Shown: positions 25,160-38,532, counted from the first letter of the stretch. The stretch is 64,000 nt of DNA from Oenanthe sinensis (GCA_028671895.1 CM053795.1:7275501-7339500); one strand, 5' to 3'. Made by a program: numbers and translations. The notes: a model not told the origin generated them from the sequence alone.

Positions 25160-25621
25160 GAACTATATTATCTTTGAGCGGTTTATTAACGCTTCCTTGG
25201 TGGCAATTTATTTATTCATTTTTCTACATACTACATTAAATGGTATTTAAGGATGAACTGTGAATATATGGATATAATGATATATATTTTCAAATTAAAA
25301 TTGAAAAATTGTGACACTTATCTATTTTATTAGTTCAAAATCCTAATTTTCCCGCTAAAAATATACACCCGGTGTGTTATAGTAATTGATCATAATTATT
25401 ATTTTTTTTGCCAAGGATCATATTTAATTTCTAACTTATAATTATTTTATAAACAAGATTTCAAAATTCGAACATGTGGATTGTGGAGTGTAAAAACTAA
25501 ACTATCAAGTTAATCACCTTCTTCGGATAATGCTACTTCCTTTTACTTGACTATTTCATGGCAAGGATAATTTCCTCTATTTGAACTTGTCTCAACTGTT
25601 TTTTTTAGCATGCAGTTTAAT

Positions 25622-25661
<40 letters not shown>

Positions 25662-26330
25662 GTTTTTGACGCGCCGTTCATGTTATTCTAGTGTGTTTCT
25701 TCATTCTTGCAAATAGCTGCATTTTTTTTTTGCCACTTATACTCTCCATATTATCATGTTACATGTAGATGCTTTCTTTTTGTCACTATCCCTGCAATAC
25801 TGCAATCATACTTTCCAAATTACAGCTAGAGTAAAGATAGTTTTTCTTGTGCCGGGTTTGGATCTTATAAATTAACAGGGAAGAAAAAATTGACTGCAGG
25901 TTATATATCGAAAATAAAGTATACAACTGGAGACTGGTAGAGTGGGAGTACTATCGTCGTCCTATGTTATCGAAAATAAAGTATAGAAAATATACTTCTG
26001 CAGAATTTGAACTTGGTACAAAATTACAATATATAACATAAGTGAAGAAATCAATCGACTATAATTTGCATATATCCCAATTAATTACAAATCAGAAACA
26101 TACAAGAACATGCATGTCCGGAAGAAAATGCTATCACATTTACAGATGATATATACAATGATTTTCTCCCAGAAATACATATTTCTTTGAGAAGAATTGA
26201 GCTTTTATTCTGAAATGCAGTTTCCACACAAATCTTATGCACACAACAAAAACCAAGTAAATCTCAATAAAATTATTAGCAATTACTCTATCTTTTTTTG
26301 TTCTACTTTGCACTTGTACCATAGGCATGC
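25160..26330. other. Intergenic between the At4g18490-like and IQD genes
   Basis: AT-rich; a (TA)n microsatellite lies at 25629-25657. The right part is probably the IQD 3'UTR. No gene seen. Confidence 0.5.
25629..25657. repeat. (TA)n microsatellite
   Basis: About 14 TA units. Confidence 0.95.
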
Positions 26331-26332
26331 AG

Positions 26333-28440
26333 TCAAGAAGCCATCTGTTCTTTATTAGAGGTCGCCTCTTGGTCAGGTGGTCCATAAGACAACTTCCGGA
26401 CTTTTATAGTTCCCTTCGCATTTGGTGAAGTGGACTTGACTGAAGGCATTAGTTTCATTGTTGGTGATTTCTGGTTTTTACCATTCTTGCTTGATTGCCT
26501 GCTCACTGCTTTTATAGGACTTGCTTGAACAAGGGCTCTGCTTTCCCATGGTCGAGCTACAATCCAGCATTCTGTCAAGCTCCAACCCCAGATAGCTTTG
26601 CCAAGTTCATAATTATTCGAATCAGAATTTGAAGTGGCCCTCCACTGTAACCATATGGTGTCAATATATTTTGTCCTTGCACTACCAGTGATTTAAAAAA
26701 TGATGAAATTAAGAGATTGTGTTGGCTTACTTGATGAGAGAAAGCATAAGCCATTGTTCGCTCACGCTTGGCTGCTGCTGCTTCTCTTTGATGAATCTTT
26801 CCAAGTGCTTCCTCCATTGTTTCAGTCCCACTACTCCATTCGGCCTGCGTGAATCAATCCGTGTGTTTTAACTGAGAAGTATACTAAGTGGAATACATCC
26901 ATAAGCATACACAAACGACAAGGGCATTAATGTTCTGAAATACCAGATACATTGAATGGGATAGATAATCTAGTTTCAGCTGTGAGCAAGGGAAGTGATT
27001 TCTAGTTGGCAAAACACAAAAGGAAGTGATCTCTAACATTGTGCTTGGGATGAAAATTTAGAACCCTCACAAGATGCATAGCCTCATGAACATACTTGGA
27101 TTTCCGAATGACTGAGATGGTTAGTAGAATCAGCATTTACACATACAAGATGTGAGACATAATTTTCCAAGAAGCCGGCTAAACCGTATAGATGACATAA
27201 GATTGTTTAAGTGGCTGCACAAGTAACAGATTCTTGTACGGACTTACCTCTAGGTCATGAAGCTTTGAGTCGAGCTTTAATTGATTTTCCAGTTTCTTCT
27301 GTCTGATTCGAGCTTCTGTTGCCATACTTATTCTACGTGCTCTAATTTCAGATTGTATCCTGCTCCATGTGTGAAGGTGTCCCAGAGTAGTTGAAACTTG
27401 CTTATTTGCAGAACTGCCAAGAGTCAAGGTACGCAATCTTACAGTCCCTTTCAACTGGCGAAGAACTTTTCTTGCCTGCAACAAGATAATGTAATTTTTT
27501 ATTGTCATGGGATGTACTCAACTACGTGATGTAAGACCATCCCAAACAAGCAATGATATTTACTTCGACCGAGTGGATCACTCTTTCAAAATGTGAACTG
27601 AAAGGTTTGTAAAAAAAACACATATACAAAAGCGTAACCATGGTGACAACAAGATGGCACCAGCTCCAAGATTACCTTGTATGCTCGAAACGCATTTTGG
27701 ATTCTGATTGCTGCTATCTCCTCAACTGGTATAGCAAGGGGGCCAGGATCCTTATCAGATATATTATTAGCAGTATTAATGGTCTCTTTCTGGGAAGAGG
27801 TGTCCTCATTTACTCCAATTTTATTTTTAGGAGCTTTACATTCCTGCATTATAGCAAAAATTAAAGCAAATAGAAAACTGATCCTGTAATATTAAGTAGA
27901 ATCACAATGCTTGATTTATTTCATCATCTAGTTAAAACAATAAGAATGTTTTAAACTATAGCCTATAGAGAAACTTCCTGCTTCCGTCATTCAGGCTGAA
28001 GATAATGCATGAAAGATGAAACTGTAGCATATACCTATCATGTCTGTCTTACAATTACATTATTGTAACAATATAACTGGCATAAGTTTCAGGAGGAAAG
28101 CATCCAATAGCAACAAGTAGACATGTTAAACAAGGTTACTGAAAGCTCAAGCACATAACATAAATGCTTTAATACAATGGAATTCCTCTATTTGCAGCAG
28201 AAATCATTACAGAAGATCGACTAGCAACTTCATCAAACAAAAAATCAGAGCATTTCAAATTCAGGCACCATACCATTCCCCAAGGACCCAAACATACAAT
28301 ACATGCAGGAAAAAATAACAGAATTGTTTAGGAATAAAAGCACAAAAACAGATGTGCAGAGCTACCTTTATGAATTTTTCCTTGCTGTTCTTTTCTTTCT
28401 TCGAGCTGATTATCTTTTTGAGCCAACCTCCAGAGCCCAT
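26333..28440 (-). CDS. IQD9-like: IQ-domain protein, IQD9-like (calmodulin-binding, microtubule/membrane scaffold)
   Basis: Five exons: 28366-28440, 27676-27843, 27248-27475, 26731-26844 and 26333-26644. All junctions are canonical GT-AG and all exons are multiples of three (75, 168, 228, 114 and 312 bases), giving 298 residues. The start is the ATG at 28440 (MGSGGWLKKIISSKK). The IQ67 region begins near residue 64: VEEIAAIRIQNAFRAYK, ARKVLRQLKGTVRLRTLT. It is split by the family's conserved phase-0 intron between AYK and ARK. Downstream come QIRARR-type basic helices (residues 120-157), METEEALxxIHQRE-like and RERxMAYAFSHQ segments, and WIVARPWESRALVQ, all family landmarks. The C-terminus is basic (KTSRQSSKNGKNQK-type). 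IQDs bind calmodulin and decorate microtubules, plasma membrane or nucleus in cell-shape control. An upstream 5'UTR exon is likely, because ATTTATGTGCAG lies just before the start exon. The gene looks intact; paralogue assignment (IQD9 versus IQD7/8/10) is inference. Confidence 0.93.
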
Positions 28441-29460
28441 TATCAAAAATTGATCTCTCTATAAACTTTCCTGCACATAAATTTGTATGATGAAGATCAA
28501 ATGCATCACTATTGAACAGTCCACTATATTAAATCTCCAACATCTAATATACAAAGTAATGCCATAAGAAAAACTTGATAAAATTGTGAGTTCACCAACA
28601 TAAGTACTATGAAAACTTAAACCTTTTGGGATCATATTTGACCATACTTCCGCTAAGTCTCTTCCAACAAACAAATGGACATATAAATGACAAAAATTGA
28701 AGATCTGCTTGGTGCAATGCTTAGGTAGTTACTCGCTATGCACTAGTTTAGAGGTCAAAACAGCCTCTTTACGAAAAAATAAGATTAATTAAGGCTGCAT
28801 AAACGACTTAACCTTCCTAAAACCTGCTGGTGCACGAGTCATGCACTAGGTACAGCCATTTTTTGTATATAAACGACACAAATTAAATAAAACGATGAAA
28901 CCATAACCAGTAAACCAGGACTGAAATGTGATACAGTACACTATACACATTTTTAAGAACATGAATAAGAAAAGCAAACAAGCAGGCACAACATACCAGA
29001 TAAGAATACTTCACAGGGATTATCTTCGGAAAATCCGATTCTGAAAAACAAAAAAAACACAGAAAACCTATGTTGAAATTGTTATATTAATAGCAGTAGA
29101 AGTGAATGACAAGAAATACTAGAAGAAGATGAGAGGGAACATGAAAGGTGGGAATGCAAAATTTATATTCACCATGGCCCATGCACTATATTCACCTGCA
29201 ATTTCATAGTTCAAATGGGGTCACACTTTAGAGTCCAGACAAGAAGTACTATACAAAAACACACTTTTTTACTCTATATTTCTTTACCTACCCATAATCA
29301 AAGGTCTCAAACCACTGTACAGCTCATAGTAAACTTTGATTTTATTCAAGATATGGGAGGGGTCACAACGACAGAAGAACAAACTAAGAAAAATATATGA
29401 TTATGATGGCTTTCCTGCATCTACTACCTCAAATCATTGCATTATAATTTATAGACTTGT
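28441..29460. other. 5' region of the IQD gene
   Basis: Contains the probable IQD 5'UTR intron; no other gene seen. Short ORFs on both strands are not supported. Confidence 0.4.
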
Positions 29461-29467
29461 AATAGTA

Positions 29468-29727
29468 CTCCCTCCGTCTCAAAATGTTTCTCTTGTTTTG
29501 ACTTTTTGTACTGTTCATTGTAAGCGATTGACTACTAATTTACACATAATTTATAAGACAAAATATAGTCATGAGTGATTTTGTTTGATTCGTATTTGTG
29601 AGTACTTTAATACAGTAAAATTTTTATATTTAATACTAATAAAAAATTAAAGATATTAACGATCAAAGAGTGTGTGTTGGCAAACGTGCACATGATTAAC
29701 AGGAAAAGTAATAAGAGACGGAGGGAG
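29468..29727. mobile_element. Stowaway MITE with perfect terminal repeats and TA target duplication
   Basis: Left end TACTCCCTCCGTCTC and right end GAGACGGAGGGAGTA are exact inverted complements including the duplicated TA. The element is 260 bp, AT-rich and non-coding. The exact match indicates a recent insertion. Confidence 0.92.
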
Positions 29728-29729
29728 TA

Positions 29730-31214
29730 TCTACTATATTGACATACTATTATCTTGTTTGAAGAGAAACTCAATTATTCGTGATGGTGTGTGTTTAAAC
29801 ATAGATTATAATGATTGGTATAATTATTGTCTTTAAATGAAACAAAAAGAGACAATCATTAAGGTTGGTAACAGCAGAGTTACGGGTTGGGCTGCCTTAA
29901 GTTAAGGGTATTCGATCCAGATTTACAGATAATAATTCGTTAATTACGCTCATACGAAAATACAATATAATTTATGGATTTTTAAAATCCATCTCTGTTA
30001 ATAAATTTTTGAATTATTTTAAATTTTAATTGATTAATAATAATTCATATTGAATACTTGTAGATTTTAAATCATTAATTAAAATCTTAATCAAATATTC
30101 TCGGATTTTTAAAATATAAAAAAATACTTCACAATCTCAATTGAATATATCCCAAAAGTCTCGTTATGGCGAGATTTTGTCATTTTCTTTGCGCTAAACC
30201 AGATTAAAATAGAACGTGTACAAAAATTAGGTTTGGGGTTAAAACATACTGTAATAGTTTTGACTAGCTATGCAATTTTATTCCAGCTAAAGACATGCAT
30301 GAACTAAGCGGATAAATCTCGAAACGGTTTAAAATCTCTGAAGACATTTTTTGTATAATTAATCATTGATATCTTTTTATACATTTTTTCGTCCCAACTT
30401 GAAACGGTTAAAAAAATTCAAAACTTTTAATAATGTAGATTTTTAAATAATAAGATATTTACCTTGCTTGTATACATGTATTTTAAATTTTCAATAATAA
30501 GTTGAGTTTACGCTTGAAAAAAAAGATAATGTAGATTTTTTAAAAAAAAATATATTTGTATAAATATTTAAATTTCTTATTTTATGAATCAATAATTTGT
30601 ATATTACATCTGATTTTGTTCGACGTCATACTTTTATTTTTATTCTACGTCATATTTGGATATTCTTTTAAAATGTTCTATTCGCTGATTTCTTAAAGAT
30701 AATTCTTTTTAGAACTGTGCCAGATTGAGACAAGAAATATAATATAATATAAATATAAATTTATAATTTATAATTTATATAATATTAATTAATTATGAAA
30801 AAATCACTGCATCTATTTGTCCGCACTTTCTCATTGTTCTAGAAGAATCCACAAGAGTATCAATGGCCCATTTCAATCGAGCCTAAATGGAGTTTTCTTT
30901 TTGGGGACAATAGAGGCCCAAACAATAGGAAACTGTTAAGAAACATTTTAGTCCATATTCCCAACGACTTTAACAATGAAAATGCCAGGGATCATACATA
31001 GATTTCCAACGGAAAAAGTTTTCCAATTGTTACACCTCTTTTTCTTAGATGAGATGAACATCCTGTATTTATATTATTAAAATATAACATTATATCCGGA
31101 TGACTGACAAATCTTGATTAAGATTAATTGATTATCTGATAAGGATATATGGCAGTATTAGCATAATAGCGGTGAAAAAGACAAGCATTTTGAGCTGGTT
31201 TTTCAAGAAAAGAA
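29730..31214. other. Intergenic, AT-rich, no gene seen
   Basis: No credible ORF or defined element. Confidence 0.55.
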
Positions 31215-32001
31215 TGTACGTGTTTAATTTTATTTTTTTGACAAAATTGCACTTGCATTAATTAAACGATTCAGAAAAACGATTACATGATGAATAAAAT
31301 CAGGAATATTTTCATGTCATTCCCTAGAACCTGACATAGAATTAACTACTCGTGTTAACAAATGAGCAACTACATTCGCAGACATGTGAATAAAAATTAT
31401 TAGCACATCATCAAAGTGCTGAAATAACTCAATACAATCCAAACGATAGTATCAAAATATGATCGACCGCGACTTCCTCTGTAAGCAGCGGCAAGAGTTT
31501 GAGAATCAGTTTCAAAAATGCACTTTTTAAAATTGCTAGCATGTGCTCATGACAAAACTTCTTTGAGTCTCATTGCCTCAACTTCCCTTGGCAATCTCAG
31601 TCCTTCACAGCGAGTCAGCGACTACTCTTTGCCTTCAAAAACCGACCTGCAGCATTTCGAGCCACACTGCCCACCCAGTACTTTTGATGTCTTCGAATAA
31701 CGCTGCATCCACATTTATTTTAACCCATCCCTCGGCTGGTTTCTCCCATTGTTGTCGAACATTTGACGTACATGTGCTAGTACCAACATTGAGTTGTGTT
31801 TTCTTCCATGCTGTCAATAAGTTTAGTGCATTGGCCTTTGCACCAAACATCAAAACATTCACCTTCTTCCATATCCATTTATTGCCGCACGATACTATCT
31901 TTGACATATTTAGAAGAGTGTTTGAAAGGTGTAATCGCGAGCAGTGCGGTCTTTGACATATTTATTGCCACGTGATACCAAACATTGTACGTGTTTAATT
32001 T
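31215..32001 (-). mobile_element. 5'-truncated LINE (non-LTR retrotransposon) RNase H fragment with target-site duplication
   Basis: A 16-base direct repeat, TGTACGTGTTTAATTT, lies at 31215-31230 and 31986-32001. Between the copies, the minus strand reads the RNase H-like domain of plant LINEs. It starts with EKPAEGWVKINVDAALFED (31635-31907), ends that frame with TGA, and continues in another frame with LPREVEAMRLKEVLS and KCIFETDSQTLAAAYRG. It then ends around ANVVAHLL near 31345. The T-rich plus strand just inside the left repeat corresponds to an A-rich tail. Truncation at the 5' end, tail and long target duplication are the hallmarks of target-primed reverse transcription. Several stops and frameshifts make it dead. 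Near the other end, TTTGACATATTTA and TTATTGCC..ACG(T)GATAC words occur twice. Confidence 0.85.
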
Positions 32002-32339
32002 CATTCGTCCATACTTAAAGAGTATATTCGTTGGGTTTTTTACATGTTGTTTTGATTTTCCATATATATTTATTTTGACTGCATAATAAAAAATATTATT
32101 TTTAATTATTTTTGTTATAAATTAAAATTTTAATTATATATTTTAATTCAATTTTTTTTTATAAATAATAGCTTTTACTACGTCAAAACATCTAAAGATA
32201 TATGCTAAAAATTAAAACAAAATATAAAAAACGGAGGAGTAATATATAATGGCGGTTCAAATTTTAGTAATGCAAAATGTTTGCATTTTGAATAGTTTTA
32301 AATTGCTAAAATATAAAATCATCTTTATGCTTTGAAAGT

Positions 32340-33010
32340 CGACTCCATATGGGTTTTAGCGTCGGTTCTCCACTTTCCAGACCTTCATCCCATTCACCGA
32401 TTAAATCTCCTTCGTTCTTTCGTCCTCTTTTCTATTTACTAGTTTTTTCAATAAAATCGAGATCTAATCATTTTTTGATAAAATCTTGTTAGGTACCTTG
32501 TTATCAAATTTGTTAGCCGTGCCCATTTTTTTGGGATGTTAGTGTGTTATGTTTTGATATTTTTGTGTGTCTTGTTACGGGTTTCGATAATTTTTCTGGG
32601 AATGATTTATATGATATTTTGGGAGATATGTAAGACTCGCATCGAATATGGGATGGTGGTGGATATTGTAAGAGTTCACATTTCATAATAAAAAATTGTT
32701 CATATTTTGGGGTATTTGTTCCTCCAATATTAGTTGATATAACTGATAGTTCTGAACATTGGGGTAGATGACACTTATGTTAAGGTCAATTGTGATGCTA
32801 CTAGTTTCACAGCTGGTGTAGGTTGGATTGCTCGACATATCATTGTAATACTTTTTAAATTAAAAAAATTGAATATTCTATGTGTTAAGCGATATGAAAA
32901 TAAAACGGTTATTTATTTAGCTCGTTTTTTGTTTCACAATCAGATTGTAGTTGACAGTTCGGGGTTTGTCCGGCTAGATTTCAATGTTTTAATGAATTTT
33001 TCGCATTATA
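32340..33010 (+). mobile_element. LINE RNase H fragment and adjoining repeat-like sequence
   Basis: At about 32763-32870 the plus strand reads VDDTYVKVNCDATSFTAGVG then WIARHI, again the start of a plant LINE RNase H domain (VNCDA with its Asp, G.GWI.R). No long frame continues. The T-rich preceding 400 bases may belong to the same relic. Boundaries are not visible. Confidence 0.55.
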
Positions 33011-35096
33011 TCAAAAAAATGTTAAAATATAAATGATATATAGATAGCATGTATATATATTTTAATTTACCAAATAAAAGCATATATGTTTTGTGTTTTT
33101 TCGATTTCTTAATATTTTGTACTAAAAGAAAAATTTTAGGAGTGTTTTGAATGGGTGTTATGAATGGAAATCAGAAGATGGAGAGAGTATAAGAATAGGG
33201 GTTAATAGAAATAAAAATAATATTCTGTCAAAAAAATAATATAAAATTCGAAGAGGGGAAAAGGTATGATTTACTCATTTACTGGGTATGAAGTGTCAAT
33301 TTTATTACATTAAATTATTAATAGAATATATGAAAATAAAATTTTGATTTTCATTAATCGAACAATCCAAACATTTCCTTATGTTATGTTTGGTTGGATA
33401 CTTGGACGAATAAATTTGGTAAGAATGAAATGAGATTTGAATTATATTATGAGTGAATTTTTAAAAATTTCATTCATTCATTCACTCATTACATGACAAC
33501 TTAAATTAGAATTCAAATCCCTCAATTTAACATGAAATACTTCATTATTCTTTTATATACATTTTATTCCCAATTTTTATCCAAAAAAATTACACTCATT
33601 CATTTTTTTTTCAAATATTTCATTTTACCTACATAAATTTCATTTATTTTCACTTATTACATTCCGTCCCATTCTTCCGAATCTAATACAACATTAATGT
33701 TTTATAATGAAACTGATACATCCTTCCACAATGTGTGGAAATTACGTGGAACTGGGAGGAGAATCAGTCACTGAAGTAAACACAAAAAAGAATAAGAATG
33801 GGGAAAAAAAGAGTATTAGATTTAGTGGCAAAAGGAACACTATATATTTAAACTCTTGCCTGCTTACAAAATTATCGGAACCTCTTATGTATTTTGCTAA
33901 ATAAATTATTTTAACTTTGTTATCATCAATTATTGTACAACTCTCTGCCGGGATATACAGGGAAGTACAAATCTCTTTTGTATGGGATTATAAAGAACAA
34001 TATTGCATAATTGATTTTAATTGGTAGTTATATGTGAAAACCGGAGAGCAGAGAACTAGAGTTATATAAAAAGAGTAATGTTAGAGAATCAAAAAAGTTT
34101 TACAATTTTTTTTTTAAATGATGCATGTCTCGTTCTGATTGATTGTGAGAATAATTAATGAGATGGATCCTTCTGTATTCAAATCAATCACATCAATTAA
34201 AACTACTCATCTTGTCATATGCATTATGCCACATCATTTTGGGAATTTTTTTGAGAGATTTGTTTGGTTCCTTAGCATTACTCATATAAAAATTTCAGCT
34301 CTGATTTTTAAAAATCGAGCATTTATTATTTTTAATGAAGGTGAAACAAGTACAGTAAAGATTTATCATATACTCGTTTGAGAATATTTTAGGATAAAAG
34401 AGATATACTTTCTCCATCATTTTTGGTAAATAATAAATCGAAAATTTACTTTTAAATTTTATTAAACAATTTTTAAAATTTTTAACAAAAAAATACTATA
34501 ACAGAAATAACAAAGGGGGCTTAAGTAGTCTCATACTACTCTTCAACCCAAAATAAGTTAGTGGTAAGCATCAAACGAGCCGTACTGAAATTCGAAAACA
34601 AACACTTCTCGCAATTTTTTAACCCTGCTTATATAAGTTTGTCTAGTTCTAATGTTCTATACAACGTATATAATCGATGTTAACGGAATAGAATAGAAGC
34701 GTAGAATACAATTTAAATGCCAAATTTTTCCGAATTCTACTTTTTCTTTTTAAAACTTGCGAGTACACAGATTATATATATTCCATATTCCCGAATCATG
34801 TATTGTTATCAAAATCTTTCTATAACAAAACAAATCTACTGCTTTGTCAGAAAAAAACAAATACAAAAACAAATCTAGGTGCAGTTTGGGTAACAGAATG
34901 GCATGAGTGCATGACTACAGAAGTATCAAAATTTTAACTAAAACCAGAGAGAGTAATTTAATTAAATTCATGAGTAAAGCATCCAAATGGTAAAGGCTTA
35001 TCCTCTGTCGTCCTGCGTTCGACTCTAGCTCACTCCGAGATTATTACAGATTCTCAGCACATTCCCTGGCACAAAAAAATTGCTATATAATAAAAG
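33011..35096. other. Intergenic upstream of the GLR gene, MITE-like patches
   Basis: At 33130-33700 there are ATGAATG/CATTCATT-rich inverted words that look like one or two decayed MITEs; I could not place ends. The remainder is AT-rich with no gene. Confidence 0.4.
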
Positions 35097-38000
35097 ATGA
35101 GCTGGATTTTTTTTACCATCTCATTGTGGGGAATGGCCTCTAAGCTAAAATATAGTAATTTAACAAAAAGTCTCACTTTATTCCTCCTAATGATCATAGT
35201 ATCCTGCCACAGAACTTCTGCAAAAACAAGGTATGAAGTCATACGAATTTCTGCAATCATCAACAGCAGTACTCGTATCGGAAAAGAAGCTAAAGTGGCT
35301 ATGGAAATAGCTTCCAGAAACTTCAACAATATTTCTACACATGATAAGATCTTAATCCAGTTCCATGACATCCAAAAAATTCCTCCCAATGCGGCAGGTT
35401 CATCCTCATCTTTACTCGCACATCTCTATAACTCTATTTCTCTATACATTTTCATAGTGTATTATGTTATGTACACCAAAAAATTGCTGAATCTTTATTC
35501 GGACATGTTTATTTGCTATAGGAATCTGTTGTTATTATCTTTGTTTGATATATTACATTACTAGTGTCTCTTTTTTCTTACATATATATATATGCTAAAT
35601 GTTGTTATTGTCACCGTACTATTGAAGCGCGAAGATATTTGTCAAATGCAGCTGCAGTACTTTCAAAAGATAAGGAGGCTCTAGCCCTTGTCTATACGGA
35701 GCCAGTAGAGGATAGTATTTATCAGTTAGCTGAAATTGGAAATCAAGCTCGAGTGCCAGTCATTTCATTTGCATCAGATGCATTTCCACAACGATTCAAG
35801 TCACTTCAGTGGCCTTATTTGGTTCAAATGTCTAGCAATGTCACAGAACAAATCCAATGTGCTGCAGCTATAATTCGTTCCTTCAACTGGCGAAAAATTA
35901 TTACAATAAATGAGCTAGACAGTTATGGTGGCGATTCTGGAACTTTTGCAGTTTTATCTGAAGCACTTCTGGGCTCTAGTGTAGAAATTGAGCATCGTTT
36001 AGTACTTCCACCATTTACTTCTATTATAGCCGACCCACAAAGCTTTATTCACAATGACATAAAGGAGTTAGCGAGCAAAAACTCTAGAGTGTTTATAGTT
36101 CTTAAGTCATCCATGTCAATGGCTACTCATCTATTTAAGGAGGCACAAAGGAGTGGACTTATGGGGATTGATTCAGTATGGATTGTAATGGACGATATTT
36201 CAAGCCTCCTTCACTATTCAAATACATCTGTTATCTCCTCTATGGAAGGTGTTTTAGGAATCAAGCCATATTTTTCTGAGACAAGCCCAGATCTTTTACA
36301 CTTCAAATCCCAATTCATGAAAGCTTTTCGATTAGAATATCCTAATGTAGACAACTTAAATATTGGCATTCACGCTCTGCGAGCTTATGACAGTATCACT
36401 GCAGTTGCAAAGGCCCTAGTGCAGCTTAGAAGTAGTAAGAATAATGACACCTTATATAATCTGCTAAACGCACACTTAGCTGACCATTTCACTGGTCTAA
36501 GTACTTGTCAAATTCATTTACACAACAAAGAGCCGTTAAAGTTCTCTTTGTACAGGCTTGTAAATGTTGTGCCCAACTACTACACAAATGTTGGGTTTTG
36601 GTCACCAGAGTTTGGATTCCTCAAGGGTGTTGTTAATTCCAGTAATCATGAACGTATAATCGGAAGTGACCGTATGGATGTGCTATCCGATGCAGTTAGA
36701 TGGCCAGGAGGCATAAACAGAGTTCCAAAAGGATGGTCCATGCCTGGCTGTGGGAAGAATTTACTTATTGGAGTTCCTGGTAGAGCTTATTTTGAAAAAT
36801 TTGTTAAAGTAGACTGGAACAAAAGTTCTAGTCCAGGGCAGGATTCCATATCAGGTTATTGCATTGATATTTTTTATAAGGTGCGCAAAATATTGGAAAA
36901 AAGTTATCCATTGCCTTTTGAATTCAGGCCTCACAATTGTACGTATGACGAACTGGTTGAATATGCAGCTAATGGGGTATGACAAAACATCTCAGTTGTT
37001 TGTTTGATATTAAGAGAATTGTTTTCCATGCTAACTACTATATGTACTAATTTTTATTGAAGACTTATGATTCTATTGTCGGGGATGTCACCATTCTAGC
37101 AAACCGATCAAACCGCGTGGATTTCACTCAGCCATTTGATGAATCAGGCTTGACCGTGATTGTTACTGTAAAAGATGACAAGTCATGGATATTCTTGAGA
37201 CCATTCACTAAGGAAATGTGGGCATTGTCTTTTGCTCTCTTGATCTACACAGTGCTTGTAGTTTGGCTATTAGAAAGACAAACAAACCCAGAGTTTCAAG
37301 GACCTTGGCATGATCAGCTGTGTCTTGCAGTTTGGTTTACATTCTCCATCATTTTCTTTGCTCAAAGTAAGTTTATTAAATTAAAAACAAAAACATATTC
37401 CATTCATACTAAGAACACCACCAAGTACATTTGGCATGGTAATGTAAATGTAAGATTTGAGCCTTACTAAAATGGAACTGTTGATCTGATATACAGGGGA
37501 AGAGGGGCGCAGCAATTACACCCGTGTGGTGGCGTTTACATGGTTTTTTGTTGTGCTGGCCCTAACAACAATTTATACAGCTAGTCTATCTTCACAATTA
37601 ACTATAACTAGGCTTAGACCAAACATAACAGATATAGACTGGCTAAGGACTAATAACGCAAAAATTGGGTGCGCTCCCGATTCATTTGTATGCAGATATT
37701 TGCAGGATATTCTTGATTTTAAAGCTGAAAACATCAGATACGTGAGCAGCGAATATAAATATCCAAGTGAATTTGCAAGCGGCAACATTTCAGCAGCATT
37801 TCTGGAACTCCCTTATGAGAAAGCTTTCCTCAGTCATTATTGCAAAGATTATACTGTGCTTAAAGACATGAAATATAAAGGAGACAGATTTGGAGGGTTA
37901 GGCTTTGTGAGTTGGAACTAATCTTCTTTATATTTTTTTTATTTCTTATGCTTATATAGTATCATATAAGGTGAATGTCTTAGTGAGTTGTGAAAAATTG

Positions 38001-38269
38001 TTACAAGATGATAATTACAGACAAGTTGGCTTGCTAACTCTCCTAAAACATGTTTGAGGCTAGCTTAATGTACATAATTTTGTTCTTATGTGCTAATTCT
38101 CCTATACACTGAAAGAACCTACAACCTTATAAACCAGATATGTGTATGTAGTGCACTAGTGCATGTTTGAGGTACTTTTTCATGAACTCTTTATCATGTG
38201 TATCAGGTTTTCACCAAAGGATCTCCATTTACATTTGATGTATCAAAAGCGATACTTAAAAATAAGTAA
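35097..38269 (+). CDS. Glutamate receptor-like channel (GLR), truncated before the last transmembrane helix
   Basis: Exons: 35097-35397, 35628-36976, 37063-37366, 37497-37906 and 38207-38269. All have GT-AG borders and joined phases, giving 808 residues. The N-terminus has a hydrophobic signal region (LTLFLLMIIVSC). The amino-terminal ligand-binding fold follows (IGKEAKVAMEIASRNF, GNQARVPVISFASDAFPQR, LQWPYLVQM). Next come S1 (ISGYCIDIFY; VGDVTILANRSNRVDFTQPF), M1 (MWALSFALLIYTVLVVWLLER), the pore loop (LAVWFTFSIIFFAQ), M3 (VVLALTTIYTASLSSQLTI) and the first half of S2 ending GGLGFVFTKGSPFTFDVSKA. A TAA follows after KNK. Plant GLRs are usually 900-950 residues, so roughly 100-130 residues, with the rest of S2 and M4, are missing and were not found downstream. 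Plant GLRs are amino-acid-gated cation channels in calcium signalling and wounding. Clade 2 is my guess. The product is probably non-functional or a decoy. Confidence 0.85.
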
Positions 38270-38373
38270 AAATTGACTTTTTTACTTAAAAAAAAGTTGT
38301 TCTTAAAAATCTCATAACAATTATTTAAGTTCTAATATTATAATAACAGTTTATCATATATAATAAAAAAAAT

Positions 38374-38532
38374 TGAATCATTAATTGAAAGTAATTTGAT
38401 TTATAAGATAGTCAATTTTAATAGATAGTAAAAAATGTAAATTGAATTTGCCCAGTATACTCAGATGCTCCTTTATATGATAGGTGAAAAATTCGAATCA
38501 TTAATTGAAAGTAATTTGATTTATAGGATAGG
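38374..38532. repeat. Direct repeat, ~37 bp, 120 bp apart
   Basis: GAATCATTAATTGAAAGTAATTTGATTTATA(A/G)GATAG occurs at about 38375 and 38495, just after the GLR stop codon. Confidence 0.85.

Noticed and set aside
31573..31956. Plus-strand ORF of 127 codons
   Set aside because: Antisense of the LINE RNase H fragment.
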